Assembly (NCBI GenBank): GCA_963643225.1
Contig: CAVIIX010000035.1
Location: forward strand, 1-13,603
DNA: 13,603 bases
Direction of reading: 5' to 3'
From: UBA1258 sp963643225
GTDB taxonomy: Bacteria > Bacillota > Clostridia > Lachnospirales > Lachnospiraceae
This document shows, in pieces, positions 1 to 7,528 of this stretch. The position numbers and the translations under genes are program-made. Each line of letters starts with the position of its first letter. Position 1 is the first letter of the stretch. The notes below the pieces were generated by a model, which did no database searches, had not been told where the DNA came from, and saw only the letters and a list, made by a program, of their open reading frames with translations.

Positions 1-73
1 GCCCAGTACCTCGTAAGGCACGTAGTGCCGCTTTTAGTAGAGCCGTAGCGAAGCGGATTGCGAATAGCATTGA
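1..73 (+). repeat. Right part of structured interspersed repeat (copy A)
   Basis: This matches the right part of the full copy at 12004-12146 almost base for base, from ACCTCGTAAGG through GGCAC-GTA-GTGCC and the GCTT...AAGC stem to the end signature ATTGCGAATAGCATTGA. The left hairpin is missing because the window begins inside the element. The copy ends about 6 bp before the GGAGG of the first gene, so that gene's promoter must lie in or beyond the repeat. Confidence 0.85.
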
Positions 74-95
74 TATTTTGGAGGAAATTAAGATT

Positions 96-1094
96 ATGAA
101 AACAGCGTTGGTTACCTCAACTGGGTCGGCTGCAACAGATATTACCCTTAAAAGCCTAAAACGAATGGGCTTTCGCGTGATTGGCTGTAATATATATCCT
201 AAAGAATGGGTGGTGGAATCATGTGAGATGGATGCGTTTTATCAGGCACCACCAGTAGCTGATCCAGACAATTATCTTGCGTTTATGAAAAATCTTTGTA
301 TTAAGGAAAAAATTGAGTATTTACTTCCTATGCTTGACTATGAAATAGACCTTTTGAATTGTAATCGCGAATGGTTTGCAGAACATGGAGTAAAGCTATG
401 TATTTCGCCAAAAGAAGCGCTGGACATCATCCGCAATAAGAAGAAATTGGCTGACTTTGTGGCTAAGGAGTGCAAAAAAACTCAATCAATTCCAACTAAG
501 ATGTTACGTGATATTAAGAAGTTAGAGTGGAGCTTCCCGGTTGTATGTAAACCATATAATGGTCGCAGCAGCCAGGGACTAAAATATATATATAATCAAA
601 GTGAGTGGGATGAATTTGTTGCAACAGCAGATAAGGATATTTATATTGTCGAGCCATTTATTGAGGGGCCACTTGTGATGGTAGAGGTTGTTCGACAAAT
701 TGAGCCACATAAAGTGGTGGCTATGACTCGCAGGGAATTAATTTGTACACCTCATGGTTGTTCAACCGCTGTTTACGTTTATCAGGATAAAGAGCTGGAA
801 GAAACTTCTAAAATTTTGGCGGATAAATTGAATGTTTTGGGTGATGTGAATTTTGAATATATTCTGGACAAAGACGGAAAGTACCATTTGGTAGAGTGCA
901 ATCCACGTTTTTCTGCTGGTTGTGAATTTTCTTGCATTGGTGGATATGATTACATTGAGAACCATATTAAGTGTTTCATGGGAAAAGAAATTGAAGATGC
1001 TAATTTTAAACATAACATGATCATTGCAAGAAAGTATGAGGAATATATTACTGCAGTTGATGTAGAAGTGGAATATTGTAACACTTGCCATTGA
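96..1094 (+). CDS. ATP-grasp domain protein (carboxylate-amine ligase-like)
   Basis: A 332-aa protein with the CarB/biotin-carboxylase-like ATP-grasp layout. The N-terminal pre-ATP-grasp Rossmann-like domain covers about 1-110 (KTALVTSTGSAA at the start). The ATP-grasp core covers about 111-300, with a nucleotide-binding Lys in VCKPYNGRSSQG (about 151-161), DVNFEY (250-255) and the metal/ATP motif VECNPRFSAG (266-275), where E267, N269 and R271 are the expected ligands. Such enzymes form an acyl-phosphate with ATP and couple it to an amine or thiol; the substrate cannot be read here. ATG 96 is preferred over an in-frame TTG at 78 because GGAGG (80-84) precedes it by 11 nt and the Rossmann strand starts at once. 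The short tail ends in CNTCH. The symporter gene starts 22 bp downstream with its own strong ribosome site, so the two are probably co-transcribed, which hints at amino-acid or dipeptide metabolism (inference). Confidence 0.85.
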   Translation: MKTALVTSTGSAATDITLKSLKRMGFRVIGCNIYPKEWVVESCEMDAFYQAPPVADPDNYLAFMKNLCIKEKIEYLLPMLDYEIDLLNCNREWFAEHGVKLCISPKEALDIIRNKKKLADFVAKECKKTQSIPTKMLRDIKKLEWSFPVVCKPYNGRSSQGLKYIYNQSEWDEFVATADKDIYIVEPFIEGPLVMVEVVRQIEPHKVVAMTRRELICTPHGCSTAVYVYQDKELEETSKILADKLNVLGDVNFEYILDKDGKYHLVECNPRFSAGCEFSCIGGYDYIENHIKCFMGKEIEDANFKHNMIIARKYEEYITAVDVEVEYCNTCH

Positions 1095-1116
1095 TTACAG
1101 AAATAAGGAGGTATAG

Positions 1117-2454
1117 ATGGGTTTTTCGGCACTAAATTTATTATATGATATAGCATGGATGTCTGCACTGCTGCTGATTGCTAAAGTGATACGAAGTAAA
1201 GTGCGTTTTGTTCAGAAGTTATATATACCGGCTGCGTTAATTGCAGGTTTTATTGGACTTTTTGCAGGGAAGCAATTTTTGAACGTGATTCCGTTTAGCT
1301 CTGAAATCTCAAATTATGCCGGAATATTAATTGCTTTTGTTTTTGGGTCAATGTTTATTGGAAATAAAACAAAGGTGTCATTTAAAAGGATGTTTAATTC
1401 TGTAGGAGATAGCTTCCTGGTAAATGCTGCTTCTGAAATTATGCAGTTTGGGGTATTTATCTTATTGGGAATTTTAGTTTTTCCGCTTTTCTTTAAAGAA
1501 ATTAACCAAGCTTTTGGCCTTATGCTTCCGTCTGGTTTTGTGGGGGGGCATGGAACTGCAGCAGCTATAGGAAGTGTTTTGGTAGATAGCGGCTGGTCTG
1601 ATGCTACAAGTATAGGACAAACATTTGCAACAATTGGACTGCTTGGCGGTATTCTCGGTGGGATAACAATGATTAACATTGGTGCTCGAAGAGGAGACAC
1701 TGCCATTATAAAGAACGTAGAAGATTTACAGGAAGAAATGCTGACGGGGCTGGTGCAGAAGAATGACCGAAGCGAGTTTGGACATAACACTGTCAATGCG
1801 ATGTCAATCGATACACTTACATGGCACTTTTCATTAGTCCTGGCTGCCGTTGGCATGGCATATGGTGTGAATGCAGGCTTGAAGGCATTGCTGCCATCAA
1901 TATCTTTTCCTGTATATGGTCTTGCGTTAGTATGCAGTATAATTTTACAGGGACTATTAAAACGAATTAATCTTGATGAATATGTTGACAAGAAAATAAT
2001 TACTCATATTGGCAGCAGCGCAACAGATTATTTGGTGGCATTTGGCGTTGCATCTATCAATATCAGTGTTGTGGTGAAGTATCTAGCTCCAATTATTGTA
2101 TTTTCAGTGGTTGGATTTATTTTTGTTGTTGCTTGGTTTTGGCTTGTTTCACCAAGATTCTTTCGAAATTATTGGTTTGAGAGGGGAATTTATATTTATG
2201 GATTATCTACTGGAGTTATGTCGACAGGCATAATTCTTCTTAGAATTACTGATCCGGAATTTAAAACAGGTGTATTGGAAGATTTTGGATTTGCATGGAT
2301 TTTTCTATCCTTTATGGATATGTTTCTTGTTTCTTTTTCACCGATGTTCATTCTAAAAGGTGTTGGTGTTTTGTATGGTTCGATTTTGTTGTTACTCGGT
2401 GCATTATGTTTAATAGCTTGTAAAGTAGTGTTTAGAAAGCAGAAATATGGCTAA
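1117..2454 (+). CDS. Sodium/glutamate symporter family protein (GltS/ESS family)
   Basis: A 445-aa multi-pass membrane protein that would import glutamate or a related anion with Na+. The two pseudo-symmetrical halves carry the family signatures: PSGFVGGHGTAAAIGS at about 138-153 and YGLSTGVMSTGIILLRITDPE at about 361-381. A hydrophilic linker (about 190-232) separates the halves. About ten or more hydrophobic helices are visible. It is a little longer than E. coli GltS (about 400 aa), with extra hydrophobic sequence at the C-terminus before the basic tail FRKQKYG. AAGGAGG at 1105-1111 lies 5 nt before the ATG. It sits just downstream of the ATP-grasp gene and is followed by a terminator, so it is the last gene of the unit. 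Family assignment is strong; the substrate is not proven. Confidence 0.88.
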   Translation: MGFSALNLLYDIAWMSALLLIAKVIRSKVRFVQKLYIPAALIAGFIGLFAGKQFLNVIPFSSEISNYAGILIAFVFGSMFIGNKTKVSFKRMFNSVGDSFLVNAASEIMQFGVFILLGILVFPLFFKEINQAFGLMLPSGFVGGHGTAAAIGSVLVDSGWSDATSIGQTFATIGLLGGILGGITMINIGARRGDTAIIKNVEDLQEEMLTGLVQKNDRSEFGHNTVNAMSIDTLTWHFSLVLAAVGMAYGVNAGLKALLPSISFPVYGLALVCSIILQGLLKRINLDEYVDKKIITHIGSSATDYLVAFGVASINISVVVKYLAPIIVFSVVGFIFVVAWFWLVSPRFFRNYWFERGIYIYGLSTGVMSTGIILLRITDPEFKTGVLEDFGFAWIFLSFMDMFLVSFSPMFILKGVGVLYGSILLLLGALCLIACKVVFRKQKYG

Positions 2455-2467
2455 GGAAGAACTGACG

Positions 2468-2487
2468 AGCCGCCGATGGCGGCTTTT
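2468..2487 (+). terminator. Intrinsic terminator after symporter gene
   Basis: A 7-bp GC-rich stem, AGCCGCC (2468-2474) and GGCGGCT (2478-2484), has a 3-nt GAT loop and runs into TTTT. It lies 13 bp past the symporter stop codon and fits the end of the ATP-grasp/symporter unit. Confidence 0.78.
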
Positions 2488-2676
2488 AAAAAGCATGCAG
2501 GTTAGAGCAGGCTAACTGAATTTTAAGTTTCTTCTAATCTGATTATTTTACGAAAAGAAACAGAATCATCTATGTCAAAGAAAGCAAAAGATTTTCAAAA
2601 GAAAGCAATTGGCGCATTCTATCGCGGCAATGGCATCGATGCTGATGTGGATGATTTTGATTTAGAGGATGAAATG

Positions 2677-3606
2677 ATGAGAATTCTTATACTTGGAGCA
2701 GGAGTGCTAGGCTGCAATCTTGCGATGAACCTGTTTCGTGCAGGAAAAGCTGTTACCTTACTAGCCAGAGGTGACTGGGGCAGACATATTGAGGAAAATG
2801 GTATTACCATCAGATATCAATATTCGTTTAAAAGAATAAATGCAAAAATCCCAGTAATCAGGACACTTAAAGCACAGGATTTCTACGATGTAATATTTGT
2901 GACAGTGCGTTTTACACAGCTTGATTCAGTAATTCAGATGCTTGTGGAAAACTGTTCCAGCAACATTGTATTTGTTGGCAATAACACAAGGGCGGAGAAA
3001 ACTGTCGCTGCACTGCCTGAAAAAAACGTGATGTTTGCCTTTCAAAGCTCTGCAGGACACAGGGAAAAGACTTGTGTTTTCTCAATTGACCTAAAGAAAA
3101 TCACAATAGGTCAGATAAAGGACGCAAGCTCAAATGAACAGCTGATAAAGGAAATATTTGACGGTACGCCATACAGAATCGTGTATGAGCCGAACATGAG
3201 CGATTATCTTCTGTCTCATGCTGCGTTTGTCGTTCCGTGCGCCTTTGCGTGTTATTACACGGACGGAAGCTTAAAGAAAATCAGCAGAAATAAAGAATAT
3301 ATCAATCGCATCATCCGCGCAAACATAGAGGGATATTCGGCACTTGAAAAGGCAGGTCACGCGATACTTCCAGATGATGATTTTTGTTCGGAGAGGTACT
3401 ATAAAATTTGTTACAGGATGTATAAGCTGATGTGCATGACATCGCTTGGAAAAATATGTGCGTCCGATCACGCGATGAACGCGGTTGAGGAGATGTCAGC
3501 ATTGAACGATGATCTAAAGTCGATTTTTAAACATGAAGGTGTGACCTTTGAAGAATGGCTGAGGCTTGAAGCAGATGCAGCAAAATATCTTAAGAAGGAG
3601 AAGTAA
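2677..3606 (+). CDS. Ketopantoate reductase-like NAD(P)-dependent oxidoreductase (ApbA/PanE family)
   Basis: A 309-aa protein with an N-terminal Rossmann fold starting MRILILGAGVLGCNLA (GxGxxG at 7-12), then VTLLARG (26-32), as in ketopantoate reductases. A helical C-terminal domain from about 170 includes SLGKICASDHAMNAVEEMSALN. The family reduces 2-ketopantoate to pantoate with NADPH. This branch is divergent and common as a paralogue in Clostridia, so the substrate may differ and I give no panE symbol. The frame is open back to ATG 2572, which would add a 35-residue hydrophilic extension, but no ribosome site precedes that codon. AGAGG at 2664-2668 is 8 nt before ATG 2677 (5 nt before ATG 2674), so I place the start at the Rossmann strand. 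The following membrane-protein gene begins 8 bp after the stop, indicating an operon. Confidence 0.82.
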   Translation: MRILILGAGVLGCNLAMNLFRAGKAVTLLARGDWGRHIEENGITIRYQYSFKRINAKIPVIRTLKAQDFYDVIFVTVRFTQLDSVIQMLVENCSSNIVFVGNNTRAEKTVAALPEKNVMFAFQSSAGHREKTCVFSIDLKKITIGQIKDASSNEQLIKEIFDGTPYRIVYEPNMSDYLLSHAAFVVPCAFACYYTDGSLKKISRNKEYINRIIRANIEGYSALEKAGHAILPDDDFCSERYYKICYRMYKLMCMTSLGKICASDHAMNAVEEMSALNDDLKSIFKHEGVTFEEWLRLEADAAKYLKKEK

Positions 3607-3614
3607 GATACAAA

Positions 3615-4115
3615 ATGAATTACCTATTTGAAATTGTGATTTTTAATGTCGTTATTTTTACAATCTGCGGCATCAACATGGCAAGGAAGGGGAAGCTTGG
3701 CATGATACAGGAGTACCCAAAGGCAATACAGGACAGATGCCGGGAGCTTGGGCTGATTCAGGAAAGCTCAGATAAGCTTACGAAAAAGGCGACGATAGGA
3801 AAAATCGGTTTTTTTATCGGGTATATTTTTTTGCAGACAGCTCTGGCATATTATATCGGCGGTGCCCGCACATTCTTTGAGGGCTGGTTTCACGGATATA
3901 TCATGTGGGTAGCGGAAATGTGGTTTGATGCACTTGTGGTAGATTGCCTATGGTTTTGCCACAGCAAGAAAATGATAATTCCCGGAACCGAGGATTTGGT
4001 AGATGCCTATCACGATTATTGGCACCACATAAAATATGCGATCATCGGAATGTTTACGCAGGCTGTAATTGCTTTGCCGGTAGGCCTTTTTGTGATGCTT
4101 TTGTCAAAAATATAG
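3615..4115 (+). CDS. Conserved four-helix membrane protein of unknown function
   Basis: A 166-aa protein I do not recognise by name. Hydrophobic helices are visible at about 3-23, 62-83, 91-115 and 139-163, with a basic/amphipathic stretch (24-60) between the first two. The region FHGYIMWVAEMWFDALVVD (92-110) and the following His/acid-rich PGTEDLVDAYHDYWHHIK (123-140) would lie at a membrane face. Those clustered H, D, E and W residues could form a metal or ligand site, but this is only inference. AAGGAG at 3595-3600 precedes the ATG by 14 nt, within the end of the reductase gene. The 8-bp gap implies co-transcription with the reductase and probably a shared task. Confidence is high that it is a real gene and low for any function. 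Confidence 0.8.
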   Translation: MNYLFEIVIFNVVIFTICGINMARKGKLGMIQEYPKAIQDRCRELGLIQESSDKLTKKATIGKIGFFIGYIFLQTALAYYIGGARTFFEGWFHGYIMWVAEMWFDALVVDCLWFCHSKKMIIPGTEDLVDAYHDYWHHIKYAIIGMFTQAVIALPVGLFVMLLSKI

Positions 4116-4123
4116 TCAGATTT

Positions 4124-4198
4124 AACACGCCGTGAGCAAGAAATCCCCCACCTCTTAGGTGGCGGGATGAATTGCGATAAACACGGCGTTTCTTGATT
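4124..4198. other. Structured hairpin like an IS200/IS605 (TnpB) right end; possible terminator
   Basis: An outer 8-bp pairing, ACGCCGTG near 4127 with CACGGCGT near 4184, encloses an inner GCAA...TTGC and an imperfect CCCCCACCT/AGGTGG-C-GGG hairpin with a CTT loop. The AGCAAGAAAT-CCCCCAC lead-in and GGCGGGATGAATTGC exit look to me like the right ends and guide-RNA scaffolds of IS200/IS605 TnpB elements; this is recognition from memory, not a search. No tnpB or tnpA frame is present, so at most it is a relic. It begins 9 bp after the membrane-protein stop and is followed by TTTCTTGATTTTT, so it could also end transcription of the reductase unit. Confidence 0.45.
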
Positions 4199-4236
4199 TT
4201 TGTATCTCATAGCATTACAATTTTTATTATAAATCA

Positions 4237-4283
4237 GCCGCTTTTAGTAGAGCCGTAGCGAAGCGAATTGCGAATATCATTGA
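4237..4283 (+). repeat. Truncated copy of the interspersed repeat (copy B)
   Basis: GCCGCTTTTAGTAGAGCCG continues through GTAGCGAAGCG to the end signature ATTGCGAATATCATTGA, nearly identical to copies A and D. The left hairpin, the ACCTCG arm and most of the GGCAC hairpin are missing, so this is a 5'-truncated copy. It lies about 40 bp past the IS200/IS605-like hairpin, in the position where a full copy has its own first hairpin. Confidence 0.8.
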
Positions 4284-4370
4284 CAAAAAAACATGCGCCC
4301 GGTTTATGACTCTGCGAGAAGACAAGGATATCAGGTGTGGTAGAGGGAAGAAAACAATAATAAAAATAAG

Positions 4371-4654
4371 CATCCACGAGGTTTATCCTTGATAGGAGTT
4401 GCTCCTTGAGTGGTCATGAAAACGCAAGCATGAATTACTCCTTCAAATGAAGTGGCTGGGAATATTGGAATAAGCAGAGACAGAGCCGCAAATTATAATT
4501 GTTGTGAAGAAGGCACAGCACTTAATTATCAGGTTTTAGAAGCTACTGTGACTAGCGTAAAAAATGCAAAACATCTGATATGGCTACGGTATTTTCAGGC
4601 GGTGCTTTGAAAGAAGACACTGACAGTGATTATGAGAAACAAGGCAGAAGATAA
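4371..4654 (+). pseudogene. Possible decayed coding remnant, identity unknown
   Basis: One frame from 4371 to 4607 reads as plausible protein but has in-frame TGA at 4407-4409 and 4431-4433. It includes ITPSNEVAGNIGISRDRA just after the second stop and ends at TGA 4608-4610. A +1 frame then gives a 24-codon stretch at 4580-4654 starting MATVFSGGALKEDTD. Neither piece has a convincing ribosome site and I recognise neither. The rest of 4284-4708 shows nothing further except a weak purine-rich ribosome site for the next gene. The chance of random open frame is substantial. Confidence 0.25.
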
Positions 4655-4708
4655 AGGATTAATGGCAGTGTTGTGTTAAAGCGACTGTCTTAAGAAAGAG
4701 AGCTACAT

Positions 4709-7516
4709 ATGCCAAATCAATTTTTGACAAATTATACAGAACAGACATTTCTTGAAAAAATCAAGGATAGCCTGCGGCACTGCACGGCGTTTCACTTTTC
4801 GGTCAGCTTTATAAAAAAAGCTGGCCTTGTTTTGCTGTTCAAGGACATTGAGGCAGCTGTGGAGCGCGGCGCCCTCGGACGGGTTATCACTTCAACTTAT
4901 CAGAATTTTACGGATATCGAATCTTTGAAGAGCTTCTTTGCCCTGCAGTCAAGATGCAGTAATTTCTCCTGCCATTTAGACTATGAGTGTTTTCATGACA
5001 GTGGGTATATGACGCTTGGATACCACTCGAAAGGCTACGTTTTCGAATACGACAACCGCTGTGAGGTGATTGTCGGTTCTTCAAACATCACACGCTACGC
5101 ACTTTTAAAGAATGTCGAGTGGGACGTTGCCGTATCTTCCTTAAAATCAGATGCGCTTTTCAACGAGGCTATGCGGGAATTTGAAGAAAAATGGGAAGCG
5201 ACACACCAGCTAAATACAGATATTATCAACCTTTATTCCAATAAGCTTAATTTCGCCATTGAGCGCTGGGATATGGATTATGATTTACATACGGCAAACA
5301 TAAAACCGAATTTCATGCAGCGAAAGGCTTTGAAGGAGCTGAACCGCTACCGGGCGGTGGGAACATCCCGCGCACTGGTGGTTGCGGCAGCAGGCTCCGG
5401 TAAAACCTACCTTGCGGCGTTTGATGCGCTGAATTTTGCTCCGAAGCGACTCTTGTATATCGTCCATGAGGGGTCTATTCTCAAAAAATCTCTCGAGACG
5501 TTTCAGGATGTTTTCGGAAATTCGGTTACCTATGGTATTTTCAGCGGGGAAAGCAAGGAAATGGACGAAGACTTTGTTTTTGCGACAAATTTCACGATGG
5601 CAAAGGCATTGGAGCTTTTCCAAAGGAACGAGTTTGACTATATCATCGTGGATGAGTGCCACCACTCAACGGCGGAAACCTATCGAAAAATCATCGGATA
5701 TTTTGAACCCGAATTTCTGCTCGGGCTTACAGCGACACCGGAGCGAATGGACAATCAGGACGTTTTTGACCTGTTCGATAAAAATGTCCCCTATGAGCTT
5801 CGCCTTCGCGACGCCATCATCAATGATCTTGTGGTGCCGTTTCACTATTACGGCATTCGGGATGAGCTCATAAACTACGGCCTTACCAAGAGCGAAGAGC
5901 GCAAAATGGTGGCACAGCTTGCAACGGCCGAGCATGGCGACTTCATTTCGGAGGAAATAGAAAAACATCGTCCGCAGGGAAAGCTGAAGGCACTTGCCTT
6001 CTGCAGGAATGTCACCCATGCTCGCATGATGAGTGAAATGCTGAGTGAGCATTATAAAACGGCATACCTCACTGGACGAAACGATATCGGCGAGCGAATT
6101 CGTGCCTATAATGACCTACAGAGCGATGAAAAGGAGCTTGAGATTCTCTTCACCGTTGATATTCTCAACGAAGGTGTCGATATTCCTGGCGTCAACATGG
6201 TGCTGTTTCTAAGACCTACGGAATCCTCCACCATTTTCATTCAGCAGCTTGGACGCGGTCTTCGAAAATACGATAATAAGCACTATGTTACCGTGCTTGA
6301 CTTCATCGGAAACAGCTACAAGCGAAGCGTGCAGATTGCCTTTGCGCTCTCATCTTTGGCAGAAAACTTTGTATTGGAAAAGCGACTGATGATGTCACTT
6401 GTACAGGACGATTTTAAGGCAATAGGGCTAGATGACTACGGAGTTAAGATTCACATTGATGACCTGAGTAAGGAAGAGATTATGAGCTTCCTTGAAAAAG
6501 AAAACTTCAATAGTCTTAGCTATCTAAAGCAGGATTATTTCAACTTTCGAAAGTATATCGGCGCGGAGGCTTATCCTAAGCATATGGACTATCTCAATAA
6601 CGACTGCGCCCCGGATTTGCTTCGGTTTATGAGCATCAAAATCGACGGAAAGAAATGTGTCTCCTACTACAATTTCCTTCACGGGATTCTGGATGACAGC
6701 GATGAGGATGCAAAGCTGCTGCCTGTGTTTACTAAACAGCAGATTGCTTTCGTAAACTATCTCTCCGCCATGCTTCCGCTGGTGCGGCAGCATGAGTATA
6801 TCATCTTTGACAGCATAATCAACGGTATTACAAGCTTACCTGAAATAGAGGGAAGGCTTTCTGAGACCATCGGCGATTATACACATGAGCAGCTTGAACA
6901 TGCGCTTAAATACATGCAGGACAACGGCTTTTTAACGGTTGCCGGCGATGAGTGTGCTCTTGCCGATCTCTCTTTCGATGAGCAGTTAAGAGAATATATT
7001 AAGGATCTGCTAGAATATGGACTGACACGCTATACAGCCGATTACGGCATTGAGACAGGCTTCAAGCTCTGGCAGAGCTACCGCATGGATCAGGTACAGC
7101 TAAAGCTACTGAAAAATCCGGGGTACAATCAGGTGGGAACCTATTATTACGGAAAAACCGTAGTGATATTTGCCTCGCTGAAAAAGGATGCCTCAGTCAT
7201 CGAACGTCTGAATTATAAGGATAAGTTTATAGAGCCTTCCATGTTCCAATGGGAGAGCATGGCGAATGTGTCTGCATCCGACTTGCAAAAGCTGAAGGAA
7301 AGCGAAGAGGTGCTTCTGTTTATTAGAAAGGTATCGGATGAAAACGGCATAGTAATGCCCTTCACCTATGTCGGAAAGGGTCATATGACCAATCCGCGCA
7401 GGCAGACAGCATTTGATGAACAAAAGAAAAAAGACGTCGTGACTTATCTGTTCGATATTCCAATGGAAAACGAACTTCCGGAATATCTGCAATACGATTT
7501 CGGACTCACAAAGTAA
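4709..7516 (+). CDS. PLD nuclease-superfamily 2 helicase-DUF3427 fusion protein
   Basis: A 935-aa cytoplasmic nucleic-acid enzyme. Domains in order: a phospholipase D-like nuclease domain (about 1-165) with one HxK motif, H106-S-K108, and GSSN at 123-126; a DEAD/DEAH-type helicase core (about 195-545); and a C-terminal DUF3427 region (about 770-930). Helicase motifs are all intact: Walker A AAAGSGKT (226-233), DECHH (315-319), TATP (341-344), FTVDILNEGVDIP (481-493) and QQLGRGLRK (512-520) with arginine fingers R516 and R519. PLD nucleases usually need two HxK sites, so this one probably dimerises. The PLD-helicase-DUF3427 order is a known bacterial family, often in accessory regions, and PLD plus helicase is also the recipe of the Mokosh phage-defence system. 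The ribosome site is weak (AAGAAAGAGAG at 4692-4702). The stop overlaps the ribosome site of the NUDIX gene, so both are made together. Confidence 0.9.
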   Translation: MPNQFLTNYTEQTFLEKIKDSLRHCTAFHFSVSFIKKAGLVLLFKDIEAAVERGALGRVITSTYQNFTDIESLKSFFALQSRCSNFSCHLDYECFHDSGYMTLGYHSKGYVFEYDNRCEVIVGSSNITRYALLKNVEWDVAVSSLKSDALFNEAMREFEEKWEATHQLNTDIINLYSNKLNFAIERWDMDYDLHTANIKPNFMQRKALKELNRYRAVGTSRALVVAAAGSGKTYLAAFDALNFAPKRLLYIVHEGSILKKSLETFQDVFGNSVTYGIFSGESKEMDEDFVFATNFTMAKALELFQRNEFDYIIVDECHHSTAETYRKIIGYFEPEFLLGLTATPERMDNQDVFDLFDKNVPYELRLRDAIINDLVVPFHYYGIRDELINYGLTKSEERKMVAQLATAEHGDFISEEIEKHRPQGKLKALAFCRNVTHARMMSEMLSEHYKTAYLTGRNDIGERIRAYNDLQSDEKELEILFTVDILNEGVDIPGVNMVLFLRPTESSTIFIQQLGRGLRKYDNKHYVTVLDFIGNSYKRSVQIAFALSSLAENFVLEKRLMMSLVQDDFKAIGLDDYGVKIHIDDLSKEEIMSFLEKENFNSLSYLKQDYFNFRKYIGAEAYPKHMDYLNNDCAPDLLRFMSIKIDGKKCVSYYNFLHGILDDSDEDAKLLPVFTKQQIAFVNYLSAMLPLVRQHEYIIFDSIINGITSLPEIEGRLSETIGDYTHEQLEHALKYMQDNGFLTVAGDECALADLSFDEQLREYIKDLLEYGLTRYTADYGIETGFKLWQSYRMDQVQLKLLKNPGYNQVGTYYYGKTVVIFASLKKDASVIERLNYKDKFIEPSMFQWESMANVSASDLQKLKESEEVLLFIRKVSDENGIVMPFTYVGKGHMTNPRRQTAFDEQKKKDVVTYLFDIPMENELPEYLQYDFGLTK

Positions 7517-7528
7517 GGAGATAGTACT

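Noticed and set aside
1077..1094. CNTCH at the ATP-grasp C-terminus as a haem-binding CxxCH or zinc motif
   Set aside because: The protein has no signal peptide and a single motif at the extreme end is easily chance.
1314..1991. Minus-strand open frame of 225 codons inside the symporter gene
   Set aside because: It lies fully antisense to a gene with clear GltS signatures, has no ribosome site and is rich in Pro, Ser and Ile as expected from reading such a gene backwards.
4371..4610. In-frame TGA codons read as Trp or Sec (recoding)
   Set aside because: The neighbouring genes use TGA as a stop and there is no start codon, ribosome site or SECIS-like structure; decay is the simpler reading.
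4284..4708. tnpA or tnpB of an IS200/IS605 element
   Set aside because: No frame on either strand shows a HUH transposase or RuvC-like nuclease motif; only end-like structures remain.
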